Positions 18,641 to 27,547 of a DNA stretch of 64,000 nt are shown in pieces. A program made the translations under genes and the position numbers. The notes under the pieces are model-generated. The model saw nothing but the letters and a program-made list of their open reading frames with translations. It was not told the DNA's origin and did not search any database. The stretch is from assembly GCA_963797605.1 (NCBI GenBank), contig CAWCPX010000002.1, positions 62,001 through 126,000 of the forward strand, in the 5' to 3' direction. Position 1 is the stretch's first letter, and every line of letters begins with the position of its first letter. Source of the DNA: DASQPR01 sp963797605 (GTDB taxonomy: Bacteria > Actinomycetota > Actinomycetes > Mycobacteriales > Micromonosporaceae).

Positions 18641-19141
18641 ATGACGACGCGGGTGTTGGTGATCATGCGCCATGGCAAGGCTGAGCAGTCCGAGACGAAG
18701 CGGGACATCGACCGGTCCCTGACCGACCGCGGTCACCACGATGCCCGTCTCGGCGGCGCGTGGCTCGCGGCCCAGGGCATCGCGCTCGACGTCGTGCTCG
18801 CATCGCCGTCGCATCGCACCCGCGAGACATGGCACGAGGTCGCGATCGGGATGGCCGAAGGTGACAGCGAGGCGTCGCCGACCGTTGTCTACGACGCCGA
18901 CCTCTATTTCGGGGGCATGAAGGCCGCACTCGACGCGATCCGAGGCGTCGACCCGGAAGCCAAGACGGTGCTGTTCGTCGGCCATAACCCGACTGTTTCC
19001 GCGCTCTCCCAGCGGCTTGACGACACTGCGACGCGCGAGGTGGCGGGGCTGCGTACCAGCGAGATCGCTGTGCATGCCGTCGGAACCGCGTGGGCAGACC
19101 TGGCGACGGCCACGCTCACCACGACCCACCTGCCCCGGTGA
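18641..19141 (+). CDS. sixA: SixA-type phosphohistidine phosphatase
   Basis: Small histidine phosphatase of the phosphoglycerate-mutase-like superfamily. The signature RHG lies at residues 10-12 (VIMRHGKAE), and the second catalytic region reads VLFVGHNPTVS, giving the distal histidine. ASPSHRTRETW supplies the usual arginine. In Escherichia coli SixA removes phosphate from phosphotransfer histidines, while many actinobacterial homologues have no assigned substrate. A length of 166 residues is typical. It converges with fadE5 across a 10-bp hairpin. Confidence 0.9.
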   Translation: MTTRVLVIMRHGKAEQSETKRDIDRSLTDRGHHDARLGGAWLAAQGIALDVVLASPSHRTRETWHEVAIGMAEGDSEASPTVVYDADLYFGGMKAALDAIRGVDPEAKTVLFVGHNPTVSALSQRLDDTATREVAGLRTSEIAVHAVGTAWADLATATLTTTHLPR

Positions 19142-19148
19142 CAAACAG

Positions 19149-19183
19149 CGTTGCCCCACCGCCGAGACGACGATGGGGCAACG
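19149..19183. terminator. Bidirectional terminator between sixA and fadE5
   Basis: CGTTGCCCCA and TGGGGCAACG form a perfect 10-bp stem with a 15-base loop, between two convergent stops. Confidence 0.75.
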
Positions 19184-19195
19184 ACGAAAACAGAT

Positions 19196-21082
19196 CTAGA
19201 ACGCGTCTTCGGGTACGTCCATCAGGTCGAGTTTCGTCGACTCGATGATCTTGCGGTCGGCGCGGATCCGGGGCAGCACCTCGTGCGCGAAGAAGCGGGC
19301 CGCCGCCACCTTGCCGGTGTAGAAAGCCCGGTCGGCGGCTGACACGTCATCGCCGGCGAGCGCGTCGAGAGCGATCACGGCCTGCCGCTGCAGCAGCCAC
19401 GCGACCATCACGTCACCGAGCGCGAGGAGCACGCGGCGCGACGTGAGCCCGACCCGGTAAAGCTCCCGCGGGTCCTGCTGGCCGGCCATGACCCAGCCGG
19501 TCAGGGTGCCGATCATCGTGGAGACGTCGGCGAGCGCGCTGCCGAGAGCGAGCCGCTCCTCCTTCAGCTGACCGATGCCGCCCGCACCCTCGGAGGGCTC
19601 GGAGTATTCGTCGGACCCCGCGACGAACGCTTGAATCGCCTGCGCCACCTCGGTCAACGCGCGGCCACGGTCCCGAATGATCTTACGGAAGACGAGGTCA
19701 AGACTCTGGATCGCCGTCGTACCCTCATAAAGGGTGTCGATCTTGGCGTCGCGGACGTATTGCTCGAGCGGGTAGTCCTGGAGGAAGCCGGAACCACCGA
19801 AGGTCTGCAGCGACTCGTGGCTGAGCAGCTCGTACGCCCGCTCCGATCCGCAGCCCTTGACCAGCGGCAGCAGCAGATCGTTGACCCGGGAGGCGGTTTC
19901 GGCGGCGGCCGAATCGCCCGAGAGTGCGGCGATGCGACCGGCGTCTTGCCACGATGCCGTGTAGCAGACGAGCGCGCGCAGACCCTCGGCGTACGACTTC
20001 TGCAGCATGAGCGACCGGCGCACGTCGGGGTGGTGCGTGATCGTGACGCGGGGCGCACTCTTGTCGGCCTGGTTCGCGAGGTCGGCGCCCTGGACCCGGC
20101 TCTTCGCGTAGTCGAGCGCGTTGAGGTAGCCGGTCGACAACGTCGCGATCGCCTTCGTGCCGACCATCATGCGGGCGTACTCAATGATCATGAACATCTG
20201 GCGGATGCCGTCGTGCACGTCGCCTAGCAGCCAACCCTGAGCCGGTGCACCGTGCTCACCGAACGTCAGCTCGCAGGTCGTCGACGCCTTCAGGCCCATC
20301 TTGTGCTCGACGTTCGTCGCGTAGACGCCGTTGCGCTCGCCCAACTCGCCGGTCTCACTGTCGAAGTGCCACTTCGGCACGACGAATAGCGACAGGCCCT
20401 TGGTGCCCGGACCACCCGCGCCGGGCGTGTCCACCGGGCGCGCGAGCACGTAGTGCAAGATGTTGTCGGCCAGATCGTGCTCTCCGCTGGTGATGAAGCG
20501 CTTCACGCCCTCGATGTGCCACGAGCCATCGGCCTGCGGAATCGCGCGGGTGCGGCCGGCGCCGACATCGGAACCGGCGTCGGGCTCGGTCAACACCATC
20601 GTCGACGCCCACTGACGGTCGACAGCGATCTGCGCCCAGCGCTTCTGCTCGTCGGTGCCCTCGGTGTGCATCGTGGTCGCGAACGACGGACCGGACGCGT
20701 ACATCCAAATAGGAGCGTTTGACCCGAGCACCATCTCGGCGAACGACCACCAGAACGTGCGGGGCACGGCGGTGCCGCCAAGTTCCGGCGCCACGTCCAT
20801 CCGCCAGAAATCGCTGGCCATGAAGCTCTCGTAGGACCGGCGGAACGGCTCCGGCATCACGACGCTGTGCGTGGCCGGGTCGAAGACGGGCGGCTCGCGG
20901 TCGGTGGCGCTGTAGCTCGCGGCCAAGTCTTCCTTCGCCAGCCGGGACATCTCGGCGAGGATGCTGCGCGCGGTGTCAACGTCAAGGTCGGGGAACGCCG
21001 GGCCGCCCAACTGGCGGTCGACGCCGAACACCTCGAAGAGGTTGAACTCGAGATCACGGACGTTGCTCTGGTAGTGGCTCAT
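19196..21082 (-). CDS. fadE5: Acyl-CoA dehydrogenase, FadE5 type
   Basis: Flavin-dependent enzyme that introduces the alpha-beta double bond into acyl-CoA during fatty-acid beta-oxidation. The N-terminus MSHYQSNVRDLEFNLFEVFG is the FadE5 hallmark in mycobacteria, and the 628-residue length matches this long ACAD subclass. Visible motifs are TMVLTEPDAGSDVG for flavin and substrate binding, KRFITSGEHD, and the catalytic-base segment TLYEGTTAIQS. The extended C-terminus (DRAFYTGKVAAARFFAHEVLP) is also typical. It is monocistronic, with a palindrome about 50 bases upstream that may be an operator. Confidence 0.94.
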   Translation of the reverse strand: MSHYQSNVRDLEFNLFEVFGVDRQLGGPAFPDLDVDTARSILAEMSRLAKEDLAASYSATDREPPVFDPATHSVVMPEPFRRSYESFMASDFWRMDVAPELGGTAVPRTFWWSFAEMVLGSNAPIWMYASGPSFATTMHTEGTDEQKRWAQIAVDRQWASTMVLTEPDAGSDVGAGRTRAIPQADGSWHIEGVKRFITSGEHDLADNILHYVLARPVDTPGAGGPGTKGLSLFVVPKWHFDSETGELGERNGVYATNVEHKMGLKASTTCELTFGEHGAPAQGWLLGDVHDGIRQMFMIIEYARMMVGTKAIATLSTGYLNALDYAKSRVQGADLANQADKSAPRVTITHHPDVRRSLMLQKSYAEGLRALVCYTASWQDAGRIAALSGDSAAAETASRVNDLLLPLVKGCGSERAYELLSHESLQTFGGSGFLQDYPLEQYVRDAKIDTLYEGTTAIQSLDLVFRKIIRDRGRALTEVAQAIQAFVAGSDEYSEPSEGAGGIGQLKEERLALGSALADVSTMIGTLTGWVMAGQQDPRELYRVGLTSRRVLLALGDVMVAWLLQRQAVIALDALAGDDVSAADRAFYTGKVAAARFFAHEVLPRIRADRKIIESTKLDLMDVPEDAF

Positions 21083-21132
21083 CTTGATGCCCCCGACAGT
21101 TCGAAGTTACTCGTCAGTAGCGCACACTTTAC

Positions 21133-21146
21133 TTACCAGCCGGTAA
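21133..21146. promoter_or_regulatory. Palindrome upstream of fadE5
   Basis: TTACC-AGCC-GGTAA, 51-64 bases upstream of the fadE5 start. A short symmetric site at this position would suit a TetR-type fatty-acid regulator. No such gene is nearby, so the assignment is inference. Confidence 0.4.
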
Positions 21147-21360
21147 CCAGAGCAAGCTCGTGTGGCGAACTCGACGTAACAGTTCCGCGCGCGAGGTTTA
21201 GTCCGTTTTGAAGGCATTACACCCGTATTGCCGCAGGCGACAAGAGACCACGCCGCAGCTTCTTGTCATTTCCGCGTCACCAGAGGGCGACAGTACTCGT
21301 TGAGCGGGTAATTCAACGGGCTCACCCCAGCTGTGACCCCCCAATTCCGGGGAGAAATTC

Positions 21361-21510
21361 ATGATATCCAAGTTCATCGACGCGATGTTCCTGCCCAAGT
21401 ACCCACGCGGTTACACGGGCCGGCACCGGGCTGAGTTTGCTCTGGCGAGAGCGGCGAAACCGGCGACGTCAGTCGTCGCGGCGGCTGGCAGCCGTCACGC
21501 GACAGTCTGA
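21361..21510 (+). CDS. Possible small protein, 49 residues
   Basis: An ATG at 21361 follows GGGGAG by six bases and opens a 49-codon frame beginning MISKFIDAMFLPKYPRGYTG and ending at TGA 21508-21510. The N-terminal half looks protein-like, with an amphipathic start and aromatic residues; the C-terminal part is Ala/Arg-rich. It stands alone between the divergent fadE5 and the convergent phosphatase gene. I know no homologue. The ribosome binding site is the main support, and it could be spurious. Confidence 0.35.
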   Translation: MISKFIDAMFLPKYPRGYTGRHRAEFALARAAKPATSVVAAAGSRHATV

Positions 21511-21555
21511 ACACCTGCGAAATACCCGCGAATTTCCCGGCGTCTGGCCCTTCGG

Positions 21556-22677
21556 TCAGGCGCCGGAAACGTCGGAGCCGACTTCCCAGCTCGGCACGGC
21601 GGCGGCCGCGACGCTCGGGGCGGTGCCGGCGTATTCCATCAGCACCAGGGCGATGTCGTCGTCGAGTTGACCCTGCACCCAGTCGACCAGCGCGCTCTCG
21701 AGCGACGCGAGACCGTCACTGACCGTGCCGTGCCCCAGCAGACCCCAGGCGCGCTCGCCGATCGGAAAGAACTCGCCGTCGCGACGCGCCTCGGCCAGGC
21801 CGTCCGTATAAAGCAGGATGCGGTCTCCGGGTTCGAGGCGGTCGACCCGAGGCTGCACGATCGGCATGAACCCCAGCGGCGGCGCGCTCGTCGGCGGCTC
21901 CAGCGGAATCACCTCGCCGCGACGCAACAGCAGCGGCGCCGGATGCCCACAGTTGACGATCGTCAGTGTGCCGCCCCGCTCCTCCGCGACCGCGACGGTC
22001 ACGAAGTCTTCGTCGCCAACGAGCACGAGCAACGGCACGATCCAGATCCGACACGATGGTACGAAGATCGGCCCGCTCGTACGCCACGTGACGGTAGGAA
22101 CCCAGGACGATGCTCGCCAACCGGACCGCGTCGAGCCCTTTTCCCGCACGTCACCGATGATCATCCGGACGCCGTACGCGGTGTTCAAAGCTTCGTACAG
22201 GTCGCCACCGATGTCGGCGGCAGCTGTCGCGGATATATAGCGGCCGGCGACGGCGAGCGGACCGACCTGCGGACCCAGCGGTGACAGCACGGCGGCTTGG
22301 GCGACGCTGGCAAGCCGCGACAACTCGGCCACCCGCTGCGTCTGTCTGGCTCGGAGCGTGCCCACGACGGCGGCCAGACCCGACGCCAACACGATGCCGA
22401 GGACGTTGATCGCGCTCGCCTCGGTCATGCCGTGCGGCTGCAGCCCGAACAGGACGCCAAGCACCGTCGCGATCGCGCCGACGATCAGCACTTCCATCCA
22501 CGCCGCGAACGCCGCGGCCAGCACCGGTGCCGCCGCGAAGAGGCCGATGAAATGGGGCCGGGAGCCGTCGGCGAGTTCGACCGCGGAAATGATCGCGAGC
22601 AGCCCGAGGGCCGCACCGATGCCGGCACGGGACTCTGAACTCAGCCGGCGCGCGCCCGGCAGCAATCGAATGTTCAT
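21556..22677 (-). CDS. Membrane-anchored SpoIIE/RsbU-type PP2C phosphatase, two frameshifts
   Basis: Serine/threonine phosphatase of the class that controls anti-sigma-factor antagonists. The N-terminal 120 residues hold about four membrane helices (GLLAIISAVELADG, VLAAAFAAWMEVLIVGAIATV). The catalytic domain shows SATAAADIGGDLYEA, with the acidic metal ligands, and later LYTDGLAEARRDG and DDDIALVLM. Between about 22135 and 22025 the written frame turns into unrelated sequence. The other frame there reads LASIVLGSYRHVAYERADL, so two compensating indels are likely. No sigma-factor or antagonist gene is adjacent, so its target is unknown. Confidence 0.82.
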   Translation of the reverse strand: MNIRLLPGARRLSSESRAGIGAALGLLAIISAVELADGSRPHFIGLFAAAPVLAAAFAAWMEVLIVGAIATVLGVLFGLQPHGMTEASAINVLGIVLASGLAAVVGTLRARQTQRVAELSRLASVAQAAVLSPLGPQVGPLAVAGRYISATAAADIGGDLYEALNTAYGVRMIIGDVREKGSTRSGWRASSWVPTVTWRTSGPIFVPSCRIWIVPLLVLVGDEDFVTVAVAEERGGTLTIVNCGHPAPLLLRRGEVIPLEPPTSAPPLGFMPIVQPRVDRLEPGDRILLYTDGLAEARRDGEFFPIGERAWGLLGHGTVSDGLASLESALVDWVQGQLDDDIALVLMEYAGTAPSVAAAAVPSWEVGSDVSGA

Positions 22678-22825
22678 GGGCTAGCGTTCAGCATGCCTGA
22701 TCAACCTGCCGTTGCCTTATCGGCCGTGCGGGTGTCCGGCCCGCTCGTCCGGGGTGGTTGTCCCCTCGTGGTGTCGCGCCATGCAAGATGCGGCCGTGGC
22801 GTAAGCCGGCGGCGGCCGCCGGCGG

Positions 22826-24954
22826 GTGTTGACAGCGTTTGCCATGCCGACAAGCCTGGTCGCCATGCCGCCGCAGCGCCACAGACGTTACGCCCGCATC
22901 GTTGGCATCATGCTGACGGTTGCGTTGCTGACGGCTATTTCTACATCGGCCGCGACGGCGACGCCACCGCCGAGTGGCCGGTTATCGGGTGCGCCACTCG
23001 CCATCACGGCCACCACCGCTCCGCCGACCCGGGCCCGTGCACCGATCCGGGTCGGCGCGCTGACGCTGCCACCATGCGCGACATCGAAACTCGCCTGGTG
23101 CGCGAGCATCCCGATCCCGCTCGATTACACCGATCCGACCGCGCCTGACCTCAGCCTTTACTTCGAGTGGCTGCCGACGACCGCGACGGCCACACCCGAC
23201 GGCACGATCCTCGCGATCCAGGGCGGCCCGGGCGATCCGACGACGGCCGATCGCGACGATTACCGCGGTGCGTTCGGCGACCTGCTGCGTACGCGCAATC
23301 TGCTGATGGTGGACCTGCGCGGCACCGGCCGCTCGTCCGTCATCACCTGCGATGCCGCGCAGCGCTGGTCGGCCGGCACGGGCACCGAGCAGAGCTACAT
23401 CGACGCCGTCGGCGCGTGCGGCACCCAACTCGACCACACCTGGCGGCGAGCCGACGGCAGCTATGTGGCCGCGAGTGATTTGTTCACCACCGCGAACGCG
23501 GCCCGCGACATCGACCGGCTTCTCACACTGCTACACACCGGCAAGGTCGACTTCTACGGCGACTCCTACGGCACGTATTTCGGGCAGACGCTCGCCGCTC
23601 GCTACGCCTCCGACCTGCGGTCGGTCACGCTCGACGCGGCCTATCCGGTGCTCGGCGCGAACCCGTTCTACCCCGACGCGATCGCCGCCGCGCAGGCCGC
23701 CTTCAACACCGCCTGCCAGCGCAGCGTCGCCTGCCACACGGCCGCGCCCGGTGCGTCGTGGAGCCGCATCGGCCGGCTCGCCACCCGTCTGCGCGCCGGC
23801 GCGATCACCGGTGCCACCACCACTCCCAATGGCGACGCGATCACCGAGTCCGTCGGCATCGGGCAGCTGATCCAGCTCATCAACATCGCCGGCTACGACA
23901 ATGGCGTCTACCACGACCTGGACCCCGCGATCCGCGCGCTGCTTTCAGACGGCGACACCCAGCCGCTGCTCCGGCTCGCCGCACAGGAGATCGACAACTC
24001 CGACTCCGGCGACCCGGCCGACTTCTCCGCCGGTCTCTACGCCGCCACCACCTGCAGCGACTACCCACAGCCGTTCCCGGCCAGCGCCTCGGTCGTCGAG
24101 CGTGCCGCCGACTACCGGGCCGCGGTCGCACAGTTGCCGCCGTCGACGTTCGCACCGTTCACAGTCCACGAATGGGTGACGAGCCCGACGAAGAATTCGA
24201 CGCGTGCGAGAAGTGGCCGGCGCCGACCCGTCGAGAGCAACCCATCACGACGCGTACGCCGTTGGCCGGCCCGAACCTCCCGATCCTCGTGCTCTCCGGC
24301 GACCTCGACTCGTTGACAACGCCGGTCGAGGGTCAGCGCGTGGCGGCGGAAATGGGCTCCTCGGCTCGCTGGATCCTGGTGCGTAACGACACGCACGTCA
24401 ACGCGATGGACGATGCGTTCGGGTGCGCGTCCGGTCTGGTGCAGCGGTTCATCACCGCACCGGAGCACCTGCGGACCATGGACGCGACCTGTGCCACCCG
24501 TACCCCCGAGGTCCGGGTGGTCGGCTCCTATCCACGCAGCTTGGCCGCGGTCACCACCCCGACGGCCGGACCCGGAAACACGGCATCGCCGTCGATGCTG
24601 CGGCTCGCCGCGGTCGGCGCGGCCGTCGTCGGAGACGCGGAATGGCGATGGTGGTACGCGACCGGAAAGACCAGCACCGGGCTCCGTGGCGGCACGTACA
24701 GTTTCCGTGACACCGACGACGTCATAAAGATCACGTTCGACGATGCGAAATGGACGGACGATACGACTGTCAACGGTACGGCTACCTGGGACCAACGGGC
24801 CGGCACCGTGACGGCGACGCTGACCGTCACGGCACCCGGTGGCACCGAGGCGAGCATCCGCGTGTCGTACCCGGAAGAGGTCCCGCACGGCATCGCGACG
24901 ATCACCGGGACGGCCGGTGGCAAGGCGATCGTCGCGACATTGCCGGCGCCGTAA
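22826..24954 (+). CDS. Secreted TAP-like alpha/beta hydrolase (tripeptidyl aminopeptidase type), one frameshift
   Basis: Exported serine hydrolase. A signal peptide (RIVGIMLTVALLTAISTSAATA) precedes the mature chain; ATGs at 22826, 22844 and 22865 are all possible starts and none has a strong ribosome site. The fold is clear: oxyanion region AIQGGPGD, then DLRGTGRSS, nucleophile elbow GDSYGTYFG, acid LVLSGDLDSLTTP and histidine RNDTHVNAM. The frame breaks near 24185 inside the TAP-like C-terminal region, and the alternative frame continues EFDACEKWPAP through to a normal end. After the hydrolase fold comes an extra beta-rich domain of about 120 residues. Likely role: extracellular peptide trimming. 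Confidence 0.85.
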
Positions 24955-24975
24955 GTCTGGCTGCTCGGCCGGTGG

Positions 24976-25389
24976 ATGGTGCCCTCGCGCGGGGCAGCGG
25001 CCACGGTGCTCGTACGGCATCCTGATGCGGTGCGCCGATTCGTGACCCTCGACCGTGCCCAGGTTCTCGCGTTGCTCGCGACCGGCACGTCGCCCGCGCA
25101 TGTCGCGTGTGCCGAGGTGGTGCGGTCCGGAACCGGTTTCCGTGTGCACCCCGGCACGGTCACGCGCGAAAGCGTGCTGCGCATCTACGCGCTCCGGGCG
25201 CAGACGGCCGAACTCGACGGCACCCGGACCCTCGGCGTGGAGCAGGCCCTCAAGGATCTCGCCGCCACGAAGTTCTCGCACCTCCGGCTCGCCGCGATCA
25301 GCGCGAAATACGACTTCGTGATGTTCATGGACCCGGAGTGCCACGAGCTGGTTGCGTGTCTCGGCGTCGAGGGCCGCACCAACTGGTGA
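24976..25389 (+). CDS. Hypothetical protein, 137 residues
   Basis: The ATG at 24976 opens a frame that ends four bases before a perfect 14-bp terminator hairpin, which supports a real gene. The start lacks a clear ribosome binding site; a downstream GTG at about 25006 is an alternative. The protein appears soluble and mixed alpha/beta, with TLDRAQVLALLATGTSP early and AISAKYDFVMFMDPECHELVACLG at the end. Two cysteines lie near the C-terminus. I recognise no family. It begins 22 bases after the TAP-like hydrolase and may be co-transcribed with it. Confidence 0.6.
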   Translation: MVPSRGAAATVLVRHPDAVRRFVTLDRAQVLALLATGTSPAHVACAEVVRSGTGFRVHPGTVTRESVLRIYALRAQTAELDGTRTLGVEQALKDLAATKFSHLRLAAISAKYDFVMFMDPECHELVACLGVEGRTNW

Positions 25390-25392
25390 GCG

Positions 25393-25430
25393 CTGTCGCT
25401 CTGCTACCTCCGTCGATAGCAGAGCGACAG
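25393..25430. terminator. Perfect bidirectional terminator
   Basis: CTGTCGCTCTGCTA and TAGCAGAGCGACAG form a 14-bp perfect stem with a 10-base loop, between the hypothetical gene and the convergent carboxypeptidase. Confidence 0.85.
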
Positions 25431-25440
25431 GGCACACTCG

Positions 25441-26945
25441 CTATTCCGACGGCGTGACGAACGCGGCCAGCTGGGCCGATTGCGCGAGACGACTCGGCTC
25501 GTGCAGGTACATCATGTGGCCGGCCTCGTGGTAGGTGAACTCGATGTTGCCCGCCAACTCGGCCGGGATCTGCAGGTGCGCGAACGTGTGCTCGGCCGCG
25601 TAATACGGTGTCGCCCCGTCGTGGTAGCCGCACGCCACATGCACCCGCATGAACGGATTCGTGCGGATCGCGAGCGCGAGTTTGTCGGCCGCGTACACGT
25701 GCTGGCCCTCGAATTCCTTGTACGACCACGGGTGCACGCGCTCGGTCAGAACCTCGTAGGACAGGTCGTTTTCGTAGCCCAATTCGGTGCGGACGTAGTG
25801 ATTGAGCGCTGCGCTGTACGGACCCATGATCGCGTCGATCGACGGATCGGTGGTCAGGTGCTCGCGCCCATAATCGTCGTCCCACCCGGTGAACCGGCCG
25901 TCGATGCGGCCCACCGTCTGGCGCCGATCGCGCAGCAACTCGGTGAAGAACCGGATGTGCTCCGGCCGCAGGTTGACGCGGTCGACATAGTCTTCCGTGA
26001 GGCCGGTCAGCGAGGCGAGTTTCGCCACCGTCGCCGCACGCTCCGCGGTCGTCAGCCGGTTGCCGCGCTGCAACGCCCACGGATAGTCACGCTGCGCAAA
26101 CGACTCGGCCTCGTCGAGCACGTCCCGAAGCGACCGATCGCCGTGTTTGCCGTGGTAGTGCGCGATGGCAGCGTAGGTCGGCAGGTAGAACACGTACGGG
26201 TCGTCGTTGCCGCCGGCGAAGTGCGAGCCGCCCCAGTCGAGCACCGACGAGATCAGCATGAGCCCGTTGACGTAGAGCCCGAACTTCTCCTGCAGATGCC
26301 GCGAGAGACCGGCCGCACGCAAGGTGCCGTACGACTCCCCGCACAGATATTTCGGAGACATCCATCGGCCGTTACGCGAGGTCCACAGCCGGATGACTTC
26401 ACCGACGGACTCGATGTCGCCCGCGTACCCGTGGAAGTCCTTGGATTTTTCGCCCTTGGTCGCGCGCGAATAGCCGGTCGACACCGGATCGATGAACACC
26501 AGGTCGGCGTGGCGCAGCAGCGTCTCATGGTTGTCGACGAGGCCGTAGGGCGGCGGCACGAGCGAGCCGACGTCGCCCATGCTGACTCGGCGCGGACCGA
26601 GAAGTCCGAGGTGCAGCCACACGCTGGCGGAGCCGGGACCACCGTTGAACGCGAAAACGACGGGACGAGTGCGAAGATCAGCACCATCGAGCGTGTACGT
26701 CGTGATGAACACCTCGGCCTTCGCGGTCGCACCGTCGAATTTGTCGTCGGTGTGCCCCTCGAGGCGAACCACGACCCGACCGGCGGTGGCCGTGTATTCG
26801 AGCGGCCTGCCGTCAGATCATGATCGAGTGATGCGTCGTGACAGGTCGTCGGTCGGGCTCTGTTCACGGGCGGCGTGGCCTCGTCAGTGCTGGTCGTGGG
26901 GCTCGTGGTGGCCGCCAAATCGGTCGCCGTGCTGTCGTCCGTCAT
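25441..26945 (-). CDS. S10 serine carboxypeptidase, one frameshift near the N-terminus
   Basis: Serine carboxypeptidase-like enzyme. The S10 landmarks are all visible: oxyanion FNGGPGSASVWLH, nucleophile LCGESYGTLRA, aspartate VACGYHDGATPYYA and histidine YHEAGHMMYLHEPS. The uninterrupted frame starts at GTG 26772, but the upstream bases in another frame read MTDDSTATDLAATTSPTTST from ATG 26945. In the first frame, LEYTATAGRVVV continues the expected strand. A single indel near 26805 joins them into a protein of about 501 residues. No signal peptide is apparent, as in many bacterial cytosolic S10 proteins. Confidence 0.87.
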
Positions 26946-27045
26946 GGTTTCGGAGCCTACGGTGGGGTGGTGCCAGCCGGAAGGTCAAGGACCCCGCGTC
27001 CTGACCCTGCCCATGGGGACGCGTTCAGGTAGAGTGTGTGCGCAC

Positions 27046-27116
27046 GCGGGTGTAGTTCAATGGCAGAACATCAGCTTCCCAAGCTGACAGTGAGGGTTCG
27101 ATTCCCTTCACCCGCT
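27046..27116 (+). tRNA. tRNA-Gly(CCC)
   Basis: Acceptor arms GCGGGTG (27046-27052) and CACCCGC (27109-27115) pair fully, with discriminator T. The anticodon stem TCAGC/GCTGA encloses loop TTCCCAA, giving anticodon CCC. The T-arm GGTTCGATTCC is canonical. CCA is not encoded. Confidence 0.96.
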
Positions 27117-27125
27117 CTCTATTTC

Positions 27126-27156
27126 GCCCCGGCCCGGAAGTGATTCCGACCGGGGC
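27126..27156 (+). terminator. Terminator after tRNA-Gly
   Basis: GCCCCGG pairs with CCGGGGC, followed by TTCTTTG, ten bases after the tRNA end. Confidence 0.75.
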
Positions 27157-27202
27157 TTCTTTGTCCTATTGGACAGCCTGCCGGACCGGGAGAGGACGCG
27201 GC

Positions 27203-27538
27203 ATGAGCACCGACATCTGCGAGGTCATCATCACCGCCGAGAGCGCGGAATGGCTGGCCGACTTCACTCGTGCGTTGGTCGAAGATCGCCTCGCCGCGTG
27301 CGGTCATAACGTCGCGGCGATTCGGTCGATCTACCGGTGGGAGGGCGAGGTCCACGACTATCCGGAGGCTCGGGTCGCCCTGCACACCAGGGTTGATCTG
27401 GTGCCGGCGATCGTCGAGCGGACCGACCGCGATCACCCGTACGACGTGCCGTGCGTGCTGGCGGTGCCGATCGTCGGTGGCAATCCCGCGTACATCCAGT
27501 GGGTACTCGACCAGACCGCGGTGATCGCGAAGACTTAA
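27203..27538 (+). CDS. cutA: Divalent-cation tolerance protein CutA
   Basis: Small trimeric protein of the CutA1 family, linked to metal tolerance although its molecular role is unsettled. The ATG at 27203 follows GGGAGAGG. Family motifs visible are EDRLAACGHNV (usually RLAACVNI), SIYRWEGEVHDYPEARV (the conserved Y-W-G-E block) and HPYDVPCVLAVPI. The length of 111 residues is normal. The IS element begins about ten bases after its stop, so its 3' region has been altered by the insertion. Confidence 0.94.
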   Translation: MSTDICEVIITAESAEWLADFTRALVEDRLAACGHNVAAIRSIYRWEGEVHDYPEARVALHTRVDLVPAIVERTDRDHPYDVPCVLAVPIVGGNPAYIQWVLDQTAVIAKT

Positions 27539-27547
27539 GGTCGCCGG

